64,000 bases of DNA from positions 7,953,122 to 8,017,121 of the forward strand of contig NC_087377.1 of NCBI RefSeq assembly GCF_963675165.1, read 5' to 3'. The position numbers and the translations under genes were made by a program. A model generated the notes under the pieces. The model was not told the origin of the DNA and made no database searches. It saw only the letters and a list, made by a program, of their open reading frames with translations. The number at the start of each line of letters is the position of its first letter. Positions within the stretch are counted from its first letter, which is position 1. This stretch comes from Halichondria panicea. Taxonomy: Eukaryota; Porifera; Demospongiae; Suberitida; Halichondriidae. Shown one piece after another: positions 44,091-56,000 of the stretch.

Positions 44091-47000
44091 ATGGACACAA
44101 GTCACACGACACAAGAGTAAGGAAACTTTTAGCTTAATATCATACAAATTATGTTGATTCAGATTGTATAATAATTAATATCTCAAGAGATAAGAGTGTT
44201 GAACTGCTATTAATTAATAACATTTGCCCGTGCAACGCTGCGTCATTGTATGCATGAATACTAGCAAGAGCCCATACGACAGTTAGATCGCAAAGGGTCA
44301 AATTTTTCTGCTGATATGCAAAGGTTTTCACCTGCAAAATATTCTAGTGGACATGTAATATATACGGTAGAAGCTTCTGTAAGGCCACTCTAAGTAACTT
44401 TCTTGTCCTGCAGGACAATAACTACCGTATAGCGGGTAATTAAATTTTGGGTAATTTTCGGGGGGAAAATATCCGTGGTTCAGCAATATTGAGACATTTC
44501 GTGGGTAATATTTTCGTGGTTGGAGCTTGCACTGCAGGTAAGCTAGGTAAGCAAGGTCGCTTCATTCGTGGGTAAAATATTCGTGATCAGACCTTCCAAC
44601 CACGATAACCACGAATATGTTGCCCCACGAAATTACCCTCTATAGTATGAGGTGCCGGTTTGTCTCATTATGTCCATGGGTATTTATTTAGTGTAGCTTT
44701 TCTCATCATGGATTGATTTATGACAGTATGACATACATATAGTAGTACAAGATCATCACCTTCTGATAAATACCCTCACTTTGATAAATACCCATGGACA
44801 TTTATAAGTACCCATGGACATTTATAAATACCCATGGACATATATATCTTACACAGTTTTTAGACAAACGGCACCTCATACTACAGTGTATACGGTATTA
44901 TAGTCAGTCAAGTTGAAGTAGCATTATAGTAAAAAATTTAGACTAATTAAGGCCAGACAGTTCTCGTCAGCCTCCCTCTTACAGCTCTTTTATCACTTTT
45001 GCAGCTACCAATAGCTATAGCGTTCTAGTGCAGATAACTACTAAAGTAGAGCAGCAACACTCCATGATGGACAAGATTTGCTACATATTCTTCTAAAAAG
45101 GACAATAACATTCCAAGTACTGGGTACAGTGGCGTATCCAGCTAGGGGCTCAGGGTGCTCAAGCACCCCCCTAAGTTCAACATTATAATTACTGGATAGC
45201 TGGGAGCTGCATGAGCCTGAGCCTGCATCTATAGCTAGCAAGAGCTTTTATACTGCGGATTGCATGGAGACCACACCTTCATGCAGATATCCAAGTTTCT
45301 TGGGCATGCGTACTGTGTACTGTGACAGCATGCTAGTTAGTGACTCAGGTTACAACCATCACCAGCAGAGGAGAGGACCTGATCACACTCTACCTGAATA
45401 ATTATACAATGGGTTTTGATGCAGATGTTCTGGTGATAGTATATTATCATTGTGCTCTCTCGGCACTATAGCCTATAGTGAGAGCACAATGATACTATCA
45501 CCAGCTAGTCTGAACATCTGCATCAAAACCATTGTATAATTATTCAGCAAATGTTCTGGTGATAGTATATCATTGTGCTCTCACTATAGGCTATATAGTG
45601 AGAGCACAATGATGTACTACCGTATAGCGGGTAATTTTCGGGGGACAAAATATTCGTGGTTCAGCAATATTGAGACATTTCGTGGGTACTATTTTCGTGG
45701 TTGGAGCTTGCACTGCAGGTAAAGGTAGGCAAGGTCGCTTCATTCGTGGGTAAAATATTCATGGTCAGACCTCCAACCACGTAAACCACGAATATTTTGC
45801 CCCACGAAAATTACACGCTATACGGTATCACCAGAATATCTACATCAATATAATTATTCAGGTAGAGTGTGATCAAATCCTCTGCTCTTTTCTGCTATAG
45901 TATAGCCGCTCAGCAGAGAAGTCTTTCAGTGCACGGTCTAAAGAGAATAAAGACAGCAGTACAATCACACAGAACAATCGACTGACAAGACTATGTCTTC
46001 TACACATAGTGATAAAATACCTGTAGATATTGATATAAATGCATGGTAGAATTGTGATTGTTCTTTGTAAAATCAGTATCGTTGCCTATAATGCGCAGTA
46101 AAACGTGGGTGTGGCTTCCTGTACGTGGGAGGGATCTAAAAATTCCGCGCTGTTGCGCGACCTGAGCACCCTCCTACCAATATTCCTAGAAACGTCACTG
46201 GGGTAAACAAAACTAGAGATCGAAGCATTATGTTTGCAAATCCCAGAAGCCTAGAAGCTCTTACTTGCACTTCATTGATCCTTGAGCAGCTGCAGCAGTC
46301 TACACAGACAGACACACAAACACATGCACTACCGTATACCTCGCTTGCATGCGCATGTGCACTGAGGCATAATTCTACACATTTTCTTATTGAGTGACCT
46401 CCCCAACGATCTATTTTGTACAGTGCTCAAATTAAGCTAGCCAAGGATTTATGGGAGGCTGTACACCATCGTGATGTCATAAAAGTGAGGTCTCTGTTGG
46501 TACAGGGGGCGGACCCCAACCACCAGTTCTACTGGAGTGAGGAGTGGAGATTAAGGGATCCCCTATTACACAATGCTTGTTATCTGGGCTACCTTGAGAT
46601 TGTGAAGACACTTGTTACCCATGGAGCTCGTACTGATAAAGGTAGTGGTCGGCGTAAAAGAGTTCCAATTCATTGTGCCTGTGAGGGAGGCCATAAAGAT
46701 GTGGTGGAGTACTTCATTCAGGAGGTCGGATGTAGTACTGGTGAGTGGTTTTTAATCCGATGCCGGGCCGCGGCCAGGGTAGTCGTTTTGTCTGTTTGTC
46801 ATTTCTGAGCATGCTCACCTGGGCACTTACAGCCTTCAGACACGTTTAATAGTGGCAGAATTTGCTTCGTTGTCGAATCAAGCTAGTAAATTAAAAATCT
46901 TAAACTTGCACGTTCCATGGCTATATAGAGCTAGCTAGATGTATGCGGCTTTAATTCGAAGCACATGCAGTGGCCATGTAGCTATGTATACAGTGCCTGA

Positions 47001-50000
47001 GAGTAAAATACCACAAATTTGTGAGTATAAATGTGAATATCCTGACATTGCAGAATGTGTAGGTGATTGTGTATAATTATAAGTAAATGATTGAGCTTCA
47101 ATATAATTATCCCAAACATGTAAACTGAGAGTGGTGCATGGGTATAATTATGTGCATGGTGCATACTTTTTAACACTAGCTATATAGCAGGCCTGCTCTG
47201 CTATGGACTCCCAGTGCATGTCTTATTTGTAGGCTCCTTTGCTAACTCTGCTGTGTGCATGTATGCCTGACCATGCACAACTGCCCTTTTCAAAGACTTG
47301 TCATTATCTTGTTTTCCTCTGCATGTATAGTTTAGGTAGTTTCTGCTAGGTTTCCATGTCATAAATTATAATAATTGTGCCAACAATCTGATGGTGAGAC
47401 GTACAACTGTCGTGAGATTTTAGTATTTTAGTTATTAATTGTGTCTTGATAAAATTCGTCCATATCTGATATTAATGTTATTATTGTGATAACAATACTG
47501 TATATAGGATGCCTTTTGTGTCAAACTTATTCTCATTCATTGCTATATGCCGCTATGTATTACATGCATTATTATGTATGCCATAGCCACGAAGTCATAA
47601 TACACTTACCATGCACAAAGTCAGTCATAATGCACTTAACACAAAGTCATGCACCTACGTAGGTACCACAAACACCTCTGGCGATAATTATGTATATAGA
47701 CATTATAAGCCTGGGGGACACAACCTTAATTCAGAACGCCTACATAATTATGGGTCAGATTTGTCTGCGTAATTGCATTTGTGCAATTACGCTGTGCATG
47801 GGCTAATAGGAAGCTACGTACAGGCTTACTCTAGGAACACCCACAATCAGAGCCTCCAAGTATACGGTTTTTTCCGGATTTATACGGATTTCTGTCTTCT
47901 AATACGGTTATACGGAATTAACTGCAAAAATACGGATATACATGTAGATCTAGAAGACTAGAAGTGACCTTTTGTCAGCTTTACATAATAAGTTAACTGG
48001 CCTTATAGTTGACAGTGAATGATCTAGTAGCATCCCTACAGCTGTAGTAGCTCTATGCCCTATACTGGTAGTAGTCTGATACTGAAAGACAGCTATAAAT
48101 TTATCTTGTAAAGCCAAGTCTCGCTTGCCACGCCCCTTTATTGAAGGGGCGGGGAAATTACAAAGCCACTAAAAAGCATTTCATCTCATTTCCATGTTTT
48201 GTACTGAAAATTATCATTAAATACGGAAAAATGAGCTGATTAATACTGAAAAGAAAAGTCTCTACTTGGAGGCTCTGCACAATAACGTACGCGCTAATGG
48301 GATCAGTAGCAGAGCTCTATGCGCTTAATTCAAGAATACGCTTATATTGTCGTCATTTCGATCCCCACCTAGTAACCGGATGATTGTCTCTGTGACGAGG
48401 GATGACTCGATTAGCTAGAGCAAACTAGCCAAGCTAGATCTATATCACACTGTTATGTTACAGATCATGGCTGCCCTAGCTATAGCTACCGTAGATGTAT
48501 AGGATAGACTACACCTAAGAGTAGAATATGCGTCTATGTAACCTCCGCGGTTGCGGTTAGCCCGAGGCGCAAAGCCGAGGGAATCTAACCGTAACCAAGG
48601 TGGTTACTAAGACGCATATTCTACGAGTGGGTGTGGTCTATCTAACTTGGACTTCATTGCGCATGCGCGAGGTGTGGTTATAAAAAGCCAGGTTTGGTGC
48701 GTAGCAACAGAAATTGAATTTGTGCGAGCTAGACGAGCTGGACGAGCTGTGAGAGACACCAGTTGACAGAAAAAGACAAGAAGACAGCTTCAAAACAACG
48801 AAAAACTACAGTAAAACTTAGTAGAGATTGTGAAACGCTTTTTGAAGATACTGGAAAGAACAGACAAGTAAAAAGAACCTAGAACTGACTGCAACACTAC
48901 AAGAAGAAGAATGAAGCTCTGTGGTGGAGTGGACTGAGACTGGACCGGCATGGAACCTTAAAAAATTCAATGGAAAGTGTCAAGCGATTGCTGAAGTGTT
49001 TTTGATGCTTCCTGGTCCCCCTGCCCATGCCCAACTGGAAATAGCAATACAAAGCAACAGTGGACATGGAAAGAATGGATATTGACTGAACAAACTATTG
49101 CTTTCTGTGTTTTATAATGTTTTTGTCATCTTCTTGTCACTTTCACTAAAAATTTCCTTCCAACTTTTGAGAACTTCCTACAAATTATTTGTCACTTCCT
49201 GTAGAATATGCATCCATTTCCTGTAGAATATGTGTCCACTTCCTGTAGAATATGCGCCCATTTCCTGTAGAATATGCGTCCACTTCCTGTAGAATAATTA
49301 GTACCTTCTTGTAGATTATGCTTCCATGTATTCTAATGTTTTTAGCCAATCAGATCAATTACAGATGATGTAATGTAGTCTAAGTATGAAATTAGCTGAT
49401 AAAACTAATATCCCTCGCATAATTGACTTCAATTCGAGTACAAAAAAGCTGCGCCTGCATGGTACTCAATATCCAACAGTTAGTTGTTTTTTTGCTTCTG
49501 CCCAGCTGATTATAGACGTCCTGTTAAATTAGATTCCGTATAATACGTAAATATTCAGTTCGTAATGTACAGATGTAAAGGACGATCATGGACAATCACC
49601 ACTTGACCTAGCTCTGGATCAGGCTGAGCATCTGTATGCAGTTGATGGCTGTGTGGATGTTGCCCTCTACCTGATGAGCCGTGGCTGTGGTAGTGATGAA
49701 GACAAAGCTAAGTTACTGTGTGGAGCATGTCAGTGGGGAAAGCTGGGTGTGGTGAAGGAACTGGTTGAAGAACACCAAGTTGACCCCACGAGTGAGTGTA
49801 CTTGAGCAACACAAAGTTGACCCCAAGAGTGAGTGTGACCATCTTTTAATGGCCCTCTAGTATGTGTTCATCGTGAATCATTCAACTGTGATATCAGTGA
49901 GTACTTACACTTACATGAGTTCAGACTTGAATAGACCTATACCTAGTCTATACCTATATAGGTACTATCAGCTTAGTGCTCTGAGCCGCTGTCCTCGAGA

Positions 50001-53000
50001 ACAAGCGTTCGAAAAATAGCATATGTTCGATAATTGCATAGGTGCCAACCTCCAAAGAAAAATGTTCGGGGCATGAGGAGATTTAGTTGCTTTCTGCGCA
50101 TGCTCAGTATGATCATCCTGGAGAGCCCCAACCAGAAAAACTGCAAAGAGTGCAGCAGCCCCACCCCTCTTTTCTAATCAATGTTTTGATCGTAGCAATA
50201 GGACGGACAGCATAGTGCAAGAAACTGAATTCTGCTCATGATTTAAACTTTCAAGCCATAGCTTCAGTATAGTTGAGCTTCTTTGGACTGTATTATCCCA
50301 GTTCAGGAGCAGCAACCTTGAAAATCCGGGACATTTCAGGTAAATAGCAATTTCCGGACGGAACACAGGACAGATCGACCCTTCATATCCGGGACAGTTG
50401 GCACCTATATGTAATGGATGGTTTACTCTAATTACCCCCTTCCCAAAAATCCTGGCTACACCCCTGTTATTATTGTGGGGCAAACTGGGTGTGATGAGGA
50501 ACTTTTGATCACAAAGTGGTCGTCCTGCTTACCTACTTTTTGGCTGTGTAGATCTAGTTTAAAATCATTGCTCCCTCACTCCAAGAATGTTAAAGTACGA
50601 TGTGTTTTGTGCAGATGTGAGGGACGATGGCAATCGGACCCCTCTCCATATTGCATGCTCTGGGGGACACAGAGATGTGGTGCAGTACTTGGTGGTGAAG
50701 GCCAACTGTGATATCAGTGAGTACAACACAACCCCCGAGTAGTATTCCTGGTGCTCAATTCGTGTATATAACCGTTGTGTTTGACTGTATATGTAATGTA
50801 CAGATGTGAGGGATGATAAGGGACAGTCACTACTGGACATAGCTCTAGAACGTATGTATATTATTGGGTGTGTGGATGTTGCCCTCTACCTGATGAGCCG
50901 TGGCTGTGGTGGTAGCGAGGAAAAAGTCAAGTTACTGTGTGAAGCATGTCAGTGGGGCAAGCTGGGTGTGGTGAAGGAACTGGTTGAAGAACACCAAGTT
51001 GACCCCACGAGTGAGTGTACTGTGCTTTTAAAATGGGCCTCTTTAGTATAATGTATTCGATCATACCTGACAACTGTGATATTTTTTAGTGCAACACAAC
51101 CCCCCATGCAGTGCATGCATGTTATACTTTTGTTCCCATCTATACGTACTCTTGTTCAGGTGCAACTGATGAAGATGGTGTGACTCTTCTTGACATCGCT
51201 ACACAGAAGAATATCACTAAAATTGCTGACTACCTCAAGTCTCTGCCACAACAATGTAAGCTCACAAGTACACAGTGTGGTCCAATACAGCTATATGTAC
51301 TCTCTCTATAATTATACAGCTGCTGTGACTGGAGAGAATGACTCTAGGATTGAGGATAATATACCACCACCAACAATGAAACAAAAAGGTAGCTTGCTAT
51401 TTGAAATCACTGATTGAAAACGTTCATGTAACCACTGCAGTGACCTCTGACTCTCTCTCTGGTAAACAGACACCCAGTGCTGGCAAGGAACGACCAGAAA
51501 CAACTGGTAGGAGACACTATAGCTAGCTACGTACTATAGGCCAACAATGAGCTAGCATGCTTATATGCTTGGTAGATATATTATTACCTGTCACTCCTAT
51601 AAATTAATTATTATTATGTTCACAAAATTAATGTACATTATGTGTTGCATGACGCATTGTTCGTTACTTGTACCTTCAGATACTCCAAACTGTTTCAAGC
51701 AACTCTTTTCTTCAAAATATGACGAAACCTCATCAAGTGAGTGTAATAAAATAAGCCATTTGAATCAGTGATTCTGTGGTGCTGATTAATAATTATGTAC
51801 ACTGTTATAATTTTACATCACGACTAACTCTTATGCCTCGAGGCTACGCAATTGTGTAATGATAACACGGAAGGGACTGTATGATTTTATACGTACTATG
51901 CATTGGTGTTCTTATTATTGCAGTGTTTGCTGGCACTCCATTGACTGAGGAAGACTCTGATGCTCTACAACAACTGCTCCTAGACAACAAAATTGAAGGA
52001 TTTGCTTTGACTGGTGAAAGGACATACGAAAAAGTTGTACACCATCTTTGTGAGCAAAGACAAGAGGAACTAGCTACAAACCTCAGACGAAACCTCGACA
52101 AAGGTAAGTAGTAGATAGATGTTGAATATTGCATTGAATGAAGCAGCCTAGCTTGTAGATGGCATAATTGATGTATTGGCATCTCTTGAACAGATGAAAA
52201 TTATCACACATTTCACAGTGATTACACAGTTGCTTTAAGTCACTTTTTCATGAAAATAAGAATACAAGCATAATTATTATGATTGAATGACATGGGTTCA
52301 AAGGTAGCCAGGTAGAAAACTGGTTTAACAGGTCAAACTGTACAAATGGCAGGCTTTACACGAGACTAGAGATAACGTGACAGCATAAATCCTTTAGAAC
52401 AAAAATAACCAAAAGCGTGTATTTTAATGCTGGTGCACTCGGATGCATGGACCGTAATGCGCTCAATATTCGTTGTATTAATTGTAACGTACCATGCATG
52501 TGCGTATTTAATAATAGTTAGCCTCGATCCTAGGCCGCACTTCCTCGAAGAGTGGGAGCTAGTGAAGGAGGCTAAATAAGCCTGCTAGTTACTGTAGGTA
52601 CATTGCCATGCATATAAAGCTTTGGCAGCTCCACCGGAAAAATCAGCACCTGTTCATTAAAGTCCATATTCCATTACAATCATATAGTTGTGGTGTATTC
52701 TGAGGGATATGCTTGAGTCTAGTTTATAATGTATACAACACATGCATGTTTGAGATACCGTAGAAACTGCGTTTGCTCGATTATAAGCATATCTTTATTT
52801 TAAGCGCATGCTAATTATGCAGTGCTTGGAGAGCAGAAGCATTATTTGAAAAAATTGGACGATCTGATGACTGACAAAGAAACTATCTATATACAATATC
52901 TCCGACTCCTTCTTGTCGGGCCACCATTTGTGGGGAAAACAACAACCCTTAGTCGTCTGCTGAAAAATATCGAAAACATCAGTTCTGCTGGAGACAAGAC

Positions 53001-56000
53001 AAAGCTATGCAGTACGCTACTCACCAATTGCGATCAAGCGGTCGTCTACATTAACAAAGATGCCACAGAATGGGTTTGTTCCAAAGACGCGGACGAGGAA
53101 GCAAAGATCCTCTTCGGCTACATGTATAGTAATAAAATCGATGACGCCCCAAGTGAGGAAAAGAGGACAAAAACTGGCTTTTTGAGCGAAAATCACACCA
53201 AACCTTCTCCTGAAAAGCCTCAACCAACGCCTCAAGAAGAAACCCACACTGAAAGACGAGAAAAAGCTTACCAACAGAACAGGTTCCTACACATCAAGAC
53301 ACGGCTTCAAAAGCTGATAAAGAGTGGAAACTACTCCCAAATGGCCAAATGTCTTGGCAACACCTTGCTAAACATCAACGATGTCGGAGGTCAACCAGGC
53401 TTCCTGAAAATGCTACCAGCCCTATGCAACGGTCCAGCCATGTATCTAGTGTTCTTGGATCTGAGCAAGGAACTTGACAAGCCCTACGAAATTCCCTTCA
53501 GTCGTGACGCCACAGTTAACACTCCTTTCAAAGCGATTCACACAGTGGAAGCTACTGTCTCTCAAATTCTCTCAGCAGTTGCCAGTGTCCATCATGTCTC
53601 AAGACCCTTGTGCAAAACCTTCAAATTAAGTAAGAAGTTTGAAACCTTCCAGCAAGTTTGCCCAGTAGCAGCTTTGATTGGTACTCACATGGACCAGTTG
53701 AAAAATCCGAAAGAGAAAATCAAGCAGGTCAACGATGCTCTGAAAGTGACCACTGAAAAGTTTGCCGAGATCCTGGTATCACCTCCGTCAGATTCTGAAT
53801 GTTCGTTTTTTGCCGTGGACAACTTTGCTGGAACCGAACAGTCTGACATTGCTCCGATTCGTGATTTCATGAGCAAGGTTTGTGCCTCTCACTTCAACAA
53901 TGCATCTCTGCCCATCAAACCGAAGTGGCTCCTACTGGGTACACTACTGCGGATGGAGTACTCAGTCTCAATCGTATCCGTGAAAGACTGCCTGGAAATT
54001 GGGAAATTGTTGGAGATGGATAAAGAAGATACAAAATTCTGTCTTTGGTATCTTCACCAGATAGGATCTATCTTACACTACAGGAATGTTCCTAATGATG
54101 TCGATGGCTGGCTAAAGAACCACATGTTTTGCACCCCTGAAGTGATCTTCACTAGCATCAGACAACTGGTGCTTCCCGCTTTACGCCTCCTCCATTCTGA
54201 AGGCCACGTCACTGAGTTTGAGCGAGCAGAGTTCATCAAGATGGGGCAATTTTCATTGAAAGCCATGATCAAGTACTGTACTGGCTCTGAAGTTACAAAG
54301 ATGCTCAAAGAAGGCAAGATTATCCCAGCCAAGCAGCTCATTATACTGCTTCAGCATCTCAACCTTCTCTCTGAAATTGTCCACAAAGATGCCAATGATC
54401 CAAACGTTACTCGAGTCACCTACCTGATGCCAGCTATTCTGGACTGTGCTTCACAAGATGAGTTTACCAACCCACCTCAAGCAGACACCAACAACCCAGA
54501 ACCACTCTACATCACATTCAGCTTTGGTTACGTACCAACTGGAGTCTTCTGTGGGATGATCGCTCGACTAGTTTCCCAAGGCCCCCATGGAATTCTCGGA
54601 TTGATGTGGGAATTAATGGAAGATGCCGTCAAACAAAACTACGTCTCCTTTTATGTTGACTATGTACACAAAGTGACACTGCTCTCTCACGACAGAAGCT
54701 ACGAGATACGAGTTGAACGCAATGCAGAACAGATCGATTTCTCCCTTCACGATCTTTGCTCCCACATTTTGTCAGCAATCCTGTATTTGCTCAAGAACCT
54801 ATTCCCAAAGTTGAACTTCAGTGTTGCATTCCAATGTTATTGTTCCCGGCATGCAGCAGGCAAGACTCTCAACAACCTTTGCACCCTCGTTCAAGGCAGA
54901 AAGATTCACTTTCTGTGTGGTAGAAATCCTGTCACCCTCCGTGAAAGACAACAAGTGTGGTTGGGAAAGGTGGGAAAACATACTGTTCTTGTGTTGTATA
55001 TTTACCTTAAGGTGACATATTTCACAGGTATAGATTTGTCTGTTAATTCACTGTTTAGCTCATTTTTTTCCTCGCACAAACAGCACGTATCTCTAGGAAG
55101 CAGTACGAAACTAGAGGTACTAAAGTTTGCTGAGGGTGGTTTCTCCTTTCACTGGACCAAAGAAGGCTCCAGGCGTCATATCAAGACAACTGATGATCGG
55201 CCCAACACTCTCAGCTTTCAGAGTGTGAGTGAAGAGGACTTTGGTCATTACCAGTGTGAGGTGAAGGATCAAGCTGCTGGGAAAGTGGTCCTCAATCTCT
55301 ACATAGCTCTCTACAAAGAGAAGACAAGTGAGCTATCTAACCTTAAGTAATTACTATCTACGCCTGCCTTAAAGTTTTATCAAATCGTATCATGCAGATT
55401 TGTATATTGTTATTCGAAAGCTTTAAGTCAGGGAACTACATTGTCTTGATTCCTATACCCTTTTATTGTTGTTATCTCCACACATTAATTTTATCAGAAT
55501 AATTATGGCTTGTATAAGATCACATGTTTTATTGCTTACTACCCTTCAGTCCAGGCCGATTAAAATACGGCCTGGTATGCATGTGTGATAGTGCGCATGT
55601 GCTAAATCCCATGCATTGTATGTTGAAGCTAGCTAGTTGTGGCTAAGTTATGCCTCTATTGTTGTCGAGAAGTCTTGTACACTATATGAATATTGTAGAA
55701 GTAGATGGGAGCCTCTTTCTGGCTTCAGACAAGGGCTTATAAAGAGAAGGGGGCATGCGACTCGACTATTCTCACACTCATTAAAGTCATACTGTTACTA
55801 TTTTTAGACATTCTGCATTGGCAGAATTCCATATGAGTTACATAATAATAATAGTGAGTGCAGGCCCTTTTTCTCTTTATAAGCCCTTGCTTCAGACTAT
55901 AGTGTGCAAGCCTTCTCGACAACGCAATACAGCCTGGTATATTGTATGGGTGATAGTGCATGTGCAAACTGAATCTGGGGAATTCGTTCTTCTACGTTAG

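Larger units (their letters stand above)
45127..46200. mobile_element. CAGTGGCG-ended element holding nested insertions
   Basis: Left CAGTGGCGTATCCAGCTAGG, right complement CAGTGACGTTTCTAGGAATA, both followed by an 'agggtgctca' block, so the two ends appear to belong together. Inside are the large palindrome 45362-45905 and, within it, a TACCGTATAGCGGG MITE. No clear flanking duplication could be confirmed. Confidence 0.5.

Noticed and set aside
46416-46423. Start of the ROCO gene directly at the ankyrin exon
   Set aside because: There is no ATG there. The sequence 'tttgtacag' is an acceptor, so an upstream exon such as 44091-44116 is required.
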